A stretch of DNA of 64,000 nucleotides from Dichetophora obliterata (lineage: Eukaryota; Arthropoda; Insecta; Diptera; Sciomyzidae). Position 1 is the stretch's first letter. Every line of letters starts with the position of its first letter. A program made the translations under genes and the position numbers. The DNA lies in assembly GCA_963920525.1 (NCBI GenBank), contig OY986438.1, positions 78,974,177-79,038,176 of the forward strand, given 5' to 3'. The notes under the pieces are model-generated. The model had not been told where the DNA came from and searched no databases. It saw only the letters and a program-made list of their open reading frames with translations. Shown one piece after another: positions 10,820 to 21,281 of the stretch.

Positions 10820-11660
10820 TCAGTCTCCATTTAACTCGATCCACTTCGACCAACATTCCTCCAATTTTTCTATCCCATCCGAAAAATATGTTTTCGGAAG
10901 GTCCTCAGAGTACGCCTCTGTTTCGGTGATGAGCTCCTTTCTGATGGTGAATCTCTTTCAGCCGAGCCATTACTTTAGGCTTGGAAACAGAAAATAGTCG
11001 GAGGGCTCCAAATCTGGAAAATATGCTGGATGGGGAAGCAATTCGTACTTGAATTCATGAAATTTTGCCATGGGAGCTGGGAATGTGTGAACGCGCGAGA
11101 AATGAATCAAAAGATCTAGCGTCTTTTTGGTTTCCCGTTACTTTATTGATTGATTAATTTTTAATACTTAAAATTACCCTACACCTTTAGCTTGCTGAGT
11201 TACCTTTAAAGAAGTTATTGGCTTGTATCATTAAAAGTAGTAACTCAGCAATTTATTATTATTTGCCAATAATTAATAAATGATATTAATATTTACTGAG
11301 CTGCATTGAATAAAGTAGCTCAGCAGTTTCATATTACTTAATATTTATATATGCTGAGCTGCATTAAATAAAGTAACTCAGCAGTTTGATAATACTTAAA
11401 ATATGGACTTATTGGTAATTTTAGTTGGCAGCTCAACTTTAGAGCTTGGTGAGCTTTTATACGTAATTCGCGCATTGCCTTGATGAAAGAGCACTTTTTT
11501 CCTCTCCAAATGGGGACGTTTCTATTTCAAAGCGTCATTGAAACGGTTCAATTCGGCTGCATAGTATTCACCATAATCGATGTAGACTATATCGCGCCCA
11601 AGTATAATTTTGCGACCACAGGTTACTTAAAACACATTTTTTACACGACGACGTTGCGGC
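10820..11660 (-). pseudogene. Mariner transposase relic
   Basis: Minus-strand translation gives separate conserved mariner pieces. KKVLFHQGNAR lies near 11475-11510 (second catalytic Asp changed to Gly). PDLEPSDYFLFPSLK lies near 10970-11020 (third catalytic region). A C-terminal tail ITETEAYSEDLPKTYF ends at a stop at 10820-10822. VYIDYGEYYAAELNR lies upstream near 11550-11590. The frame has stops and is split by an insert at 11097-11472. The wording resembles mellifera/cecropia-type mariners rather than mauritiana. The N-terminal half is not recognisable. Confidence 0.8.
11097..11472. mobile_element. Hairpin-rich insert splitting the mariner relic
   Basis: About 375 bp separating NAR from HTFPAPMAKF in the mariner frame. 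A short CGCG occurs at both junctions and may be a target duplication. Inside are repeated units of about 65 bp containing CTGAGCTGCATT and GTAACTCAGCAGTTT, which pair with each other (TGAGCT with AGCTCA). No coding potential. Probably a small non-autonomous element, family unknown. Confidence 0.6.
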
Positions 11661-11699
11661 GATACTGATTTGGAAAATATTTTGTGGGAAAAGTTTGTA

Positions 11700-12721
11700 A
11701 CAACTCCTAGGATACTACTTTACCACTAGGTCACAGAATGTGGTAACGATTTATCAAGTGTTACTTTTAAAAAAGACACAGTTTCGATAGTATCGTAAGT
11801 ATAGACGTAGAATTCCTTTTTATACAGTAACAGAGAAAAGTTCTGGTTTTTGAAGTGAAAACTTCTTTAGGCGCGTTGAACGATTTTGGTAGAGGGTAAA
11901 TCATTCGTTTGCATCATCGTATTTTTCCAAGGAATTCGTCATTCGGCCGCAAGCTCACAAAGAAATCACTTGGCAACTCCTGAAATTAATGCATATAATC
12001 TGTTTGTTAGTATATAAATACTTAAGTTAGGTTGCAATAAGATGTTTGCAACCAAAACTTATTATTAATTCGGTTTATATTTATATATATATGCCTTCAA
12101 AGTTTGGCAATTTCTTCAGTTGTTGTATTTGTCAACATTTTTAAAAAATTTGCTCTTACTCAAACAGCTGCTATTCATGGTGATATTTAAAAATGGATCC
12201 ATCTTCTTCTTTTTCTTCTTTTTTTCTGCTGGAACTTCGTTTGCAAACAAGAAAAATAATGTATGGATTGAGTGTTTTAACATTTTAATCTTTAAGTTGT
12301 GATAAAGGAATATGTTGAACATTCAAATAATTACATGCATGCTCTTATTTTATTACATATCGTCAAACAAAGTTTGACAATTTTCACACTTGTTGTATTT
12401 GTCAGTGGCTTTTTATTTCCACCACGGCATTCAGAGTTGTCAACTATGGCTGTGTGTCAATCAGTCGTGGTAGGATAGAAAATATCAAGTTGAATAAAAT
12501 TTGTGTGTTGAAATAAATTTGTCTTTTTTGCTGTGTCAAATGGACGATGAAATTCTGACAATTACAAATTTTGACATTTCGGTCGTGTTTTAGCGCAAAT
12601 ATTTTATTTTATTTGCATTTTATCAATTTGCGACATATTTAATTCGAGAGCTTGTACTTGCAACATATTTCGTAAACTTGTAATATTGTAAACTTAAAAA
12701 ACTGTTAAAAAATTAAAAAAA
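11700..12721. repeat. Spacer with dispersed 43-bp duplicate
   Basis: Two related 43-bp segments, 12098-12140 and 12368-12410, share CAAAGTTTG and TTGTTGTATTTGTCA. The last 150 bp before 12722 are A/T-rich and would be the 5' UTR or promoter of the spliced gene that follows. I cannot place a TATA box or initiator confidently. Confidence 0.45.
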
Positions 12722-12737
12722 ATGAACGAAACAGCAG
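12722..12737 (+). CDS. Unknown gene, exon 1 (start codon, 16 nt)
   Basis: ATG in the context AAAAAAATGAACG, then four codons and one extra base before the donor CAG|GTAAAC. The exon encodes MNETA and leaves phase 1. That is exactly the phase needed by exon 2, whose first two bases AA complete a Glu codon. The exon is tiny and is supported only by the start codon, donor and phase match. Intron 1 would be 6.9 kb (12738-19668) and is filled with mobile elements. An alternative first exon elsewhere is possible. Confidence 0.5.
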
Positions 12738-12784
12738 GTAAACAGAAAATATAGCATGCAAAGTGCTGTATATTTTACGCCGCC

Positions 12785-12843
12785 AATTCGGTTCATCCCC
12801 TCTAACGCTGCGCAACCGCTGGGATCTTGTAATTCTCTTTGCG
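12785..12843. repeat. Left arm of a 1.2-kb-spaced inverted repeat
   Basis: Pairs with 13950-14007 in reverse complement (shared TTCGGTTCAT, CCTCTAACGCTG, GATCTTG). The arms enclose a SINE and AT-rich sequence. They may be the ends of a decayed foldback element or two copies of one repeat. Confidence 0.65.
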
Positions 12844-12986
12844 TTGTTGTTGTAAATTTGCTAAGTAGTTATTGTTGTACAGTAAGCTTTAATTTTTTGT
12901 GGAAGTTTATTTGTAGCTACAGTCAGCATATGACATCGAACTAATTTAGAAAACAGTTTATACATATGAATTAAAGAGTATATATA

Positions 12987-13320
12987 AAAAAAAAACTGGC
13001 CATTTCAGGCCTTGGAAGGACTTTCACCTAGCTTCTATTGATCAATTGTGTTGTGCGTGTTATTAAATGTCTGATCACAAATGACCGAGAACTGGACCTA
13101 CGTGTTTAATGCCGACTCCGAACGACTTTATGTTCTCAAGAAGCTTTACATGGCAAGTTTACTCTCTGAGGTTTGCCATTGTCTGCAGAGAGATGACGAC
13201 CGAACAGAAAAATTAGTTCAATTGAAAAAACTTTCTGTCTGAGCTGGAATTGAACCCGGGCTACAGTGGTTCTTTAGCTTAGGGGCCACGCACTCTACCC
13301 ACTAGGCTACGGCCGCCACC
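12987..13320 (-). mobile_element. tRNA-derived SINE, copy 1
   Basis: Reads from 13320 down to 12987 and ends in an A-run on the plus strand (T-run on the minus). The head carries the Pol III A box (TAGCCTAGTGGGTAGAGTG) and B box (GGGTTCAATTCC). The body and tail match copy 2 at 20807-21152. It is flanked by an 11-bp target duplication, GAGTATATATA, at 12976-12986 and 13321-13331. It lies antisense in intron 1 of the spliced gene. Confidence 0.9.
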
Positions 13321-13331
13321 GAGTATATATA

Positions 13332-13949
13332 TAATATTGGTAAATCTATTTGTTTTTAGTAAAAGTGTTACCGTATCGGAAATACATATATTTATATATG
13401 TATATATTTACATATTTACATATATATAGTTCATATATATGAACAATTTAGCTCATTGAGGAAATTTAAAGAATATTTATGTATATTTATATTATAACAA
13501 TTACGTATTAAACCTGCAAAATAATTAATATTTTCAGTAGTTATTGAATAACTAAGGTCTGCTTATCCTAAGCATTCAATTTTTTAAAACTGCTTAGCTT
13601 AATTTCTTATATGGATTATATATAATTTATAAGCTATAGATATTTCTTAATTTTAGAATATTCTATTTTTAATACACAACACAATATAGATATGGTGAAC
13701 ATGTATATTGTGTTAATGTTATGATATAAATTGATATAAATAAGCTTTAATTTTTTAATATTAATCAATAATGAAATAATTTAAATAAACTACTTTAACT
13801 ATATGTATTTTTGATATGGTAACACTTTTGCTTAAAAGAAATAGTTTCAGTAATATATAAAAAATTTAATAAATTGTTATAAGCTCTTAACAAAAATAAT
13901 TCAACAACAATTACCAACAACAATTACCAAGGAAATCTACAAACAAGGA
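13332..13949. other. AT-rich intron filler
   Basis: Low-complexity TA-rich DNA (TATATA runs at 13386-13440). Nothing else is seen. Confidence 0.5.
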
Positions 13950-14007
13950 CGCACAGAGAAGAGCAAGATCACAGTGGTTGAGCAGCGTTAGAGGGTATGA
14001 ACCGAAT
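13950..14007. repeat. Right arm of the inverted repeat
   Basis: Reverse complement partner of 12785-12843, about 80% similar by eye. Confidence 0.65.
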
Positions 14008-14139
14008 CGTCCACAGAAAATAATCAGAACTTTGCTTACTATGTCCCGCTTTTCACTCGTCACACATGAAAATTCTCGAACTTGCGGCGAAAGCAATTAT
14101 TGCTCCGAGAGCAGCTAGTAGCAACGTTGCCAGTTATGT

Positions 14140-14575
14140 TGGAAAAATCCCATTCGTGGTAATTTTTAATTGCTCTTAGGAATTTTTGTTTTTGGGAATT
14201 CTTATTCAATTTTTTAATACAGCGTAGTATTTTTTAATTGGCATGGGAATTCAGCGGGGTATTTTTTGAATTTCCGTGGGAGTTTGGTAATATTCTTCTT
14301 AAATTTTTTTTATTTTTTTTAGTAAGCAAAATTTCTTTGTGGTATTTCTAAATGTTTTTTAAATTATTTGTGCATATGGGACTAATTGTGGAATATTTTA
14401 ATGCGAATGAGATTTTTGTGGCTATTTTAGATGCATATGGAATTTGTGGTGGTATTTTTAAAACGCGTGGTATTTTTGTGGTAATTTTTAATGATCGTGG
14501 GATTTTTTTGATATATTTTTATCGCGGTAGAAACTTTTTTGTTTATCTTTACAGTGGTAATTTTTGTTGTATTTA
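14140..14575 (+). repeat. Degenerate minisatellite, about 33-bp period
   Basis: Repeated units built on GTGGTAATTTTTAAT and GTGGGATTTTT. The clearest part is 14390-14570, where a frame translates as a repeating eleven-residue pattern like GIFVVIFNDR. The open frame is a by-product of the repeat, not a gene. Confidence 0.7.
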
Positions 14576-15010
14576 ATTTATGTTACATTGAAAAAAGTAA
14601 CTTTTTGTCGGAATTGTTTTAAATTTTAACTGGCAACCTTGGCTAGTAGTAGTACATTTTTTTGTAGCCACTCTAGCCATGGAAGAAGAATACAGGTATA
14701 TGCACCAGATGAGAGCATCCTGCCGGAATTGTCAAAACGAAGCAAAACTTTTTCTTTATTTTCTTTTGTTTCCATTCGCCACACAGCCAAATTTGACAGA
14801 CATGGCAGTATGGAAAGAGAGCAGAGTCAGCGCTGCATATACCTCTATCCTTCTACCATGACTCTAGCTACATGCATCTGTATTCTCTATTGTATTACAA
14901 CCCAACAATCCATGAATGTTACTGTGCCAGCTAAACGGTACTTAAAACGGCAGCGTCTGATTTGCTGGTATGAAAACGACATGTTTTTGTACCTTTAAAC
15001 CGTTCTCTAT

Positions 15011-15831
15011 CAGGGCTAGCAAACAAACTCTAAAGAAAAGTATCTTTCTGTTCTGTTTGTTTCTTCTGAAGATCACAACAAGTATTTTGGTTTGTTTAGT
15101 TTTTTCTCTCCGATTCAAAAAGTAGCACAAACCGAAGCAAGTAGAGATGAGAGAGAAAAGTAAAATGAAATGTTTCTTTTTTTGAATAGAAAAAACTTCC
15201 CTCTCACTGTTATGCTTTTGAATCGCGTGCACAAAAACAATCAAAGTAAAGTATCTTTAGCGATCTCTTGTTGGTTGCTGGAAGCACCAAAATCCGAAGA
15301 GAGATCTGCAATGTTTGTTCGTTATGTTTAGGATTCGATTTTTTTTTGTGTTGAAAAAGTTATTGCGTTGGAATTTTTCTTTATTTTGTTTGCTTTTATT
15401 GAATTTGTTCAATATTTGAATTGAATAATTTTAATTTGAAACAATAGGAGTGCTTAAAAATGAACAAATTATTAAAATTATAAATAATGTGCACTTTTTG
15501 ATAGTTATTTCTCTGAAACCGAAGCAAGCTGAAAAAATGCTGCTTAAAACATGACGAAATTCTTTTGTCGAACTTCCGTAGTAAAACGAACACAACATTT
15601 GTTACTTGTTGTGGTTACGATCGTGACAACAAAATCTAAAAAACGAAAAAATTGTTGTTTTCGTAGAACACAAAACAATAGTTTTCTTTCTCTCTTAATT
15701 TTCTGTTCGCTTTGGTACGCATTTCTGTTTGTAGCAAAGATCCAAACCGAAGCAGATAGTGAAACTGTTTGCTTTCGTAGATTTAGCAGATGTAGAGTTA
15801 GTTTTTTCGTACAGTTTATTTGCAACCCCTG
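15011..15831. mobile_element. hAT-type MITE with 8-bp target duplication
   Basis: Terminal inverted repeats CAGGGCTAGCAAACAAACT (15011) and, in reverse complement, CAGGGGTTGCAAATAAACT (ending 15831), differing at three positions. The 8-bp target duplication TTCTCTAT is perfect at 15003-15010 and 15832-15839. The 821-bp interior has no transposase. The CAGGG ends and 8-bp duplication are hAT hallmarks. Confidence 0.88.
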
Positions 15832-16106
15832 TTCTCTATATAATTGTAAAGTCCTTTTTTATATTTATCAAGAATCGAATCGAAATTTCTGTCATATTCG
15901 CTTGATGCGTCGTTTGTTCTAGTCTTTTTCCCCTCTCTTTTTCACCCGTTCGTCAAAAAACTCTGAAATATGCATTGAATCTTGTATTGAAATCAAGGTA
16001 GTGCAGTTGAGATTCCGTTTAATGTTTAGTTTATTGTTGCAGCTTAATAAAAACATTTTAAGAAAAGGTAACAATTGTTTAACAACAAATAAAATTAATA
16101 TACAAC

Positions 16107-16490
16107 CTAAAGTTTTCTATATAACCTTGTTATTTATTGTGTTGATTTTCTATGATTTAAATACAAATTCTAAATAATTGATAGTTTAAATCATTCTTCA
16201 ATACAAACTCTAGTTGTTTGATAGTTTAAAATCGTTTATTGAGCTTTAGGTCAGGTTAGAACAATTAATTACTCTAACTAATTAATCAGCTAGTGATATT
16301 TTCCTTTTCATATTGAAAATGTTGTTTTTTCTTTGGAAAAATTTCGGTAGAGCAATTAATTGTTCTATCCTGACCTATAGCTCAATTAACGTTTTTAAAG
16401 TATCAAACAACTAGAATTTGTATTTAGAATCAAGAATGATTTGAACTATCAAACATTTCGAATTTGTATTAAATCATAGAAAATCAACAT
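16107..16490. mobile_element. Foldback MITE, copy 1
   Basis: Two long arms, about 16139-16275 and 16352-16490, pair nearly end to end (TGATTTTCTATGATTTAA, AACAACTAGA, CTATAGCTCAAT). They are separated by a short loop. The 12-mer TTAATATACAAC flanks both sides (16095-16106, 16491-16502) in direct orientation and may be a target duplication. A second, disrupted copy is at 26228-30450. Confidence 0.8.
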
Positions 16491-16499
16491 TAATATACA

Positions 16500-17458
16500 A
16501 CTTAATAAATGGTACGCTTATATGAAACACACAATGCATAGTTTGCTGACAACGAAACGGTCCGCTTCAGTGCTTTTAAAAGTGCACACCGTTTTCAACA
16601 GAGCCGATTGGCTATCTGGGAAACAAAACAAACGAAAGCAACTGATGTGGATTTATATATGTATGTTTTACATACATATTAATAAAAACAACAACAGCAA
16701 GAACAAAAGCAATACAACAAGGAACGAAATGATTACGAACCAAACAACACACACAACAACAAAGATAAAAACAATATAAGCAGCTACTGAAGCAGCTTGT
16801 GCATTTCTCATACGAATATACAATGTATTTTTTTCTTCTTAAATTTTGCTATTTTATTAGATATTCGTTTTATTCCCACTAAAACTGATATTTTGGCATT
16901 TTTTTTTTCTTTGTACGATGAATATTAAAGGCTGTAGGAATACCCCAAAGTGTCAAATATCACTTTGAAAAAATTCGTGAAACTGACCCCCATACAAATC
17001 GCGCTGTAAGACGTAATTCTACGTCAAAATGCATCACTCATCAAGATGTACATTTTGTAACAATTAGCTTATTGCGACCTAAGTTACTTAAAATAGTGGA
17101 CGCAAATTATTATTATAATTAAACATTTTTTTATTAATTTATGAAATTTTTGCAATATTTTCTGAATTCAGCTTGCGCTTAAATTCTTAAGAAGTTTTGG
17201 CTGTTATTTTACCGAAAATCTTCTTTCCCATCTACATTTAGCTCCAAATAATATCAAAAAACACTTAAGATTATGTTGTACTCCTATATATTATATAAAT
17301 TTTAATTATAAAATAATTATATTTATGGCTGCAAAATGTAAACAAAACATGTAAACAAAATTAATTTTTTTGCAATTGCCAACTCTGTAATGCATTTATA
17401 TATAAATGTGTATCCTAAAATGTGATAAGTCACTTCAAAGTCATTTTCACTAACACGA
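16500..17458. other. Intron filler
   Basis: A CAACAA/AACAAA-rich stretch at 16670-16780 and AT-rich DNA. A short motif ACGATGAATATTAAAGGCTG near 16916 recurs as GCGATGAATATTAAAGGCTG near 44463. No gene is seen. Confidence 0.4.
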
Positions 17459-17833
17459 TGGCCGCATTCAGCGCAGACAAGAGTTGGCAACTGTTGTGTA
17501 AAAATTCGCTGAATGGTACAAATTTGGTAGCGCTAACTAAAACTGATAAAGTAGCGAACGCCTTTTAATCGAGCGAACAAATTCTATGCTACATGAACAC
17601 AACTGTTTGCTTAACTGTCAGATGCTGTTACTGACGCTGTTAAATTAATAAACGCAGAAAGGACGCAGCAAATTTAAGTGAGAAACCTTTGACATTGAAT
17701 TAAATTTACATAAAAATTAAATTGAATCTAACTTCTGACGTGTAGAGTAGCAACACATTCAGATAAAAACATCGTGAACTAAGGTAGCGCTACCAATACA
17801 ATTCACAACAGTTGTCTGCGCTGAATGCGGCCA
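17459..17833. mobile_element. 375-bp MITE with TGGCCGCATTCAGCGCAGAC ends
   Basis: Both ends carry the same 20-bp inverted repeat, beginning TGGCCGCATT. Related sequence follows on each side (CAACTGTTGTG). No ORF. Target duplication and superfamily are not clear. Confidence 0.75.
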
Positions 17834-17899
17834 ATGTCGGCATTGTGTTGCACCACTTTCGAATCATAGTGGTCTCTGTAACGTAACCAATACGTAACA

Positions 17900-18515
17900 T
17901 CATGTCAATTTTGACACAAATATAAACGCTACGACGTCGCTGCAACCCAAATGTGGACCATCAGTTCTAGTTGGGCGTTAATCCCAAAATACTGTCACCA
18001 TAACCTTTCTAACCGATAGCACCGTCTTCGCCTTCTTCGGAGTACGTTCGGTCGGTGAAGTCCACTGTTTCGACTGTTCCTGTGTCTCTGGTGTGTATTG
18101 ATAGATCCATGTTTCGTCTACGGTTACTAATCGACGGAAAAAAATTCTTCTTATATTTTTTCAACATCGTCTAACACGTCTTTGAATCAGTCACACGATC
18201 GTGTTTATGGTCGAGAGTGAGCAAACTCTTCACCCATCTTGCGGATAGTTTCTTCATATCCAAATGATTTTGCAAAATATTTCACACCCGTTCGTTTGAG
18301 ATGCCTCCGGCCTCAACAATCTCGCGCGTTTTAACTTTGCGATTGGCCAACACGATATCGTGAATTTTAGTTACCATTTCTAGTGTGGTGACGTCATTTG
18401 GGCGTCCAGAACGTTCGGCGTCACTTGAGCTTTTACGACCGCATCTGAATTCAGTAAACCTCTTGTGATGATTCCAATCGATGGTGCAGAGTCCCTTTAG
18501 TATTTATGAAGCCTT
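17900..18515 (-). pseudogene. Irritans-type mariner transposase, truncated
   Basis: Minus-strand translation shows RFTEFRCGRKSSSDAERSGR, the helix-turn-helix linker of irritans-type mariners. After it come KIHDIVLANRKVKTREI, HLDMKKLSARWV and the first catalytic block RRLVTVDETWIYQYTPETQ. At least one stop interrupts it (after DSKTC). The second and third catalytic Asp blocks are missing. It is a broken N-terminal two-thirds sitting in intron 1. Confidence 0.85.
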
Positions 18516-18672
18516 TTATTGGTTTAGCTTCATTTTCGCTAAAATTCACAAGATCGGCTGCTGCCAATGGAATTTTGCTGAAATTGTGACAATAGTCTAT
18601 TAAAAGATGGAAGTTGGCAGGATCAGTGTTGGATTTAAAGTTTCTACGCGTTAAATTAAAGAATTCACTTAC

Positions 18673-18785
18673 TTCTCAAATTGCCTTCGTAGATTCTTTT
18701 GCAATTAAAAGTTCGGAAGCGGGTGCAAGCAACTCATCTTCCTCTTCCATTCTACTCTCATTGCCACGCCATTTTCTTTCCTTGA
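18673..18785 (-). other. Possible antisense exon or gene fragment
   Basis: On the minus strand a 113-nt segment lies between a good acceptor (TTTGCTTTACAG) and a strong donor (GAA|GTAAGTG). The only open frame (phase 2) reads ERKWRGNESRMEEEDEL and onward, then meets TGA one codon before the donor. Either it is a decayed exon, or a terminal exon with a chance donor. I do not recognise the protein. Confidence 0.25.
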
Positions 18786-19668
18786 CTGTAAAGCAAATTG
18801 ATTACAAAATAAACATAGACCTTTTTATTTGGAGTAACGTAAAATAAACTTACCACCAAAAACTTTGTTATATATTCATTTATAAAAACAATTATAAATT
18901 AAAAAATGCACAAACAAAGCCAATCAGAAATTTCAATTTGAAAAGCTATTTTTTTTAATTGAGTTTTGAATTGTGTAGCTCAGATTATTGCAACACTCAT
19001 ATATGTAAGAGTTACCAATAAATTTAAATTAAAGCTTTTTATTATATAATTAATGTGTCAACCCTAAGTTTTTAATACAAAATAAATTAAGCCTTAATAA
19101 ATATTATAAACTGACTTTTCTTATGATACTTTTATTATAAGAAAAGTTTCTTAGAATTTATTTATTTATTTTATTTCTTGCTATAATATTAAAATAATTA
19201 TTTTTCTTAAGTTTAGGGGGAAGGGGCAATGGCCTCCCCTATACCCACTCTACACCCATCCAACTTTTTAAATGCATTATTTAAAAATTTATTATTTTTC
19301 TTTCGATATATTTAAAAAAAGTTCATTTTACTCATAATTGAGATTCCTCCAGTTTCTGTGAAGTAACATCAATTAAATAGAGCGGATTAACGTGAAGGCT
19401 CAGTATTTTTTCCTCCAAACCACTCTACAACAAAACATTTTTCGTTTCTATTGTCGTTGTAGCTAAAGCTAGAGCATTACGGAAACTGCGCTATTTAATG
19501 CAAAAGTACAGTGGTGAAAATTAGAAAAATATAGCAAAACTAACAAAAACACAAAAATCAAAAAAAAAAAAAACTAAATGTCGAAACAATAAAAAGGGTA
19601 TGTTCTTTTTTGTGGTGCACCACTTAAAAAACAAAAAAGTTCCAGTTTTCTGTTTCTTTTATTTTCAG

Positions 19669-19907
19669 AAGAAGAGGAGGAGTGCAGCGAAGAGGCTTCT
19701 GAACCGTGTATGCAACCATGTTTTATAACACCGACTAAGCCTGATCCGGGACCAGAGGCTTACGATGAGTTTGAGGCATGTCTAAACGGAAGTGGTCTGA
19801 CAATTCGTGTGTTGAGGGACACTCACCAAGTATCGACCGTAACAGATGGCATGAATAGTAACGAGTTGGAAGACAGCGAAAGTGACTGTGAAAGATTTCC
19901 TAAAAAG
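19669..19907 (+). CDS. Unknown gene, exon 2
   Basis: Acceptor TTCTTTTATTTTCAG at 19668, donor AAG|GTAATG after 19907. Only one of three frames is open. It needs one base from exon 1, which exon 1 supplies. The 79 full codons encode an acidic start (EEEECSEEASEPC), a Pro-rich piece (TPTKPDPGPEAYDEFEAC) and a Ser/Asp-rich end (NELEDSESDCERFPKK). Balanced codon use and non-repetitive composition contrast with the surrounding AT-rich DNA. It contains no domain I recognise. Confidence 0.72.
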
Positions 19908-19965
19908 GTAATGTCAAACGAGGTACACTAAACCTCAAGACCATCAATGTATTTTTTAATTTTAG

Positions 19966-20358
19966 GAGAGTCAAAATTCCCAATGTGAGAGCCTTTGCGA
20001 ACTTCTTAGGAAAAGTGCCTTTGCTCGGAATCATGTTAGGCGAAGAACTAATGGGCATATTATTAATAACTCGAAGTTACCCAAAATACGAGCAAATATC
20101 AAATACTCCGGAAATGATTCTTGCGGATCGGATACAGGAAATTATCATGTGCCCTTCACCAAAATCAAACAAATATGCGATGGCCGGGAAAACAATGTAG
20201 AGAAATATCGGAAAAATGCGTACTGTGACGATTGTGGACCAATAGAACATCCAAAACTACCTTTAAACAATCGGAACTGCTGCCTGCAAGTAGAGCCACA
20301 AGACATAAAGAACGCGTTAAAGGGTATCAATGCAGATACGAGAAAGAAAGGAATAGAG
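19966..20358 (+). CDS. Unknown gene, exon 3
   Basis: Follows a 58-bp intron (19908-19965) ending TTTTTTAATTTTAG, a size typical of flies. It joins exon 2 in phase 0 and is open for 131 codons up to the donor ATAGAG|GTAAAT. Cys-containing and basic: HVRRRTNG, QICDGRENN, YCDDCGPIEHP, NRNCCLQ. The single CxxC is not enough to call a zinc finger. If unspliced, the frame would read three more codons to TAG at 20368-20370, giving an alternative C-terminus. Function unknown. Confidence 0.72.
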
Positions 20359-20640
20359 GTAAATGTATAGCCCTACTCTGTGCAATTGACTAAATTACTG
20401 TTTTGAATACACTAGAAAACACTAAGAATGTAATATTAAGCAAATCATAATTTATAAAATAACTTGGGGTTTCTAATCCCAAAAATAATATTTGAAGCGA
20501 AGCTTTACGCCTCGTTTTGCAATTTGCTTGAGTGAAATCTCAAAAACGACACTTTTTCCAGACACCTTTTTCTTAGAATTGTTGTTCTTTTTTACTTGCG
20601 TCTATTACAACAAGAGGATATAAAATAAAAATATTTCTTT

Positions 20641-20716
20641 GTAAGCGTGAGAATCGAACACGAACCGTTTTGATCGAGAGTCCTATACACTATCCACTAC
20701 TCCAAAACTCTTTGTG
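20641..20716 (-). repeat. tRNA-like sequence (second SINE family head or tRNA relic)
   Basis: On the minus strand, an A-box-like GGAGTAGTGGATAGTG is followed about 30 nt later by a B-box-like GTTCGATTCTC, at tRNA spacing. The stems pair poorly and no clean anticodon arm forms, so it is not a functional tRNA. It differs from the SINE at 20807. Confidence 0.5.
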
Positions 20717-20806
20717 TTATGATGTGATTCATTCATTATTAAGTATTAACTAAAGTATGTTGCAGTAAATGACAGGAATTTATTAAAAGGATTGTGCATT
20801 AGCTAT

Positions 20807-21152
20807 GTGGCGGCCGTAGCCTAGTGGGTAGAGTGCGTGGCCCCTAAGCTTAAGAACCGCGGTAGCCCGGGTTCAATCCCAGCTCAAACAGAAAGTGTTT
20901 TCAATTGAATTAATTTTTCTGTTCGGTTGCCACCTCTCTGCAGACAATGGCAAACCTCAGAGAGTAAAAAATGCCATGTAAAGCTTCTTGAGAACATAAG
21001 CCGTTCGGAGTCGGCATAAAAACACGTAGGTCCAGTTCTCGATCATTTCTGATCAAATATTTATTTATTAACACGCACAACACAATTGATCAATAAAAGC
21101 TCGGTCAAAGTCCTTCCAAGGGCTGAAATGGCCAGTTTATTTTTTTTTATAT
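20807..21152 (+). mobile_element. tRNA-derived SINE, copy 2
   Basis: Starts GTGGCGGCCGTAGCCTAGTG (A box) with B box GGGTTCAATCCC at about 20870. The tRNA-unrelated body and T-rich tail (21137-21150) match copy 1. The 9-bp target duplication ATTAGCTAT lies at 20798-20806 and 21153-21161. It is sense-oriented in intron 3. Length is about 346 bp. Divergence from copy 1 is modest, mainly substitutions and small indels. Confidence 0.92.
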
Positions 21153-21185
21153 ATTAGCTATCCTACATATTATAATGTGAATTCG

Positions 21186-21281
21186 TGAAGCTACCCTGCA
21201 AGACTACCGAAGCTACCGAAACTTTAACACATTCACAAACATTTCTTAGTGTTCACTAACACATATGCATGGTATTTTGTT
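21186..21281 (+). repeat. Dispersed 95-bp repeat, copy 1
   Basis: Shares GAAGCTACCCTGCAAGA and TTCACTAACACATATGCATG with 35589-35680, same orientation, with one small indel between the copies. Identity unknown. Confidence 0.75.

Noticed and set aside
14352..14576. 74-codon frame that looks like a repeat protein
   Set aside because: The repeat is in the DNA (33-bp minisatellite), and a period divisible by three keeps the frame open.
20798..20880. A functional tRNA gene
   Set aside because: The A and B boxes belong to a 346-bp unit with a body, tail and target duplication, so it is a SINE.
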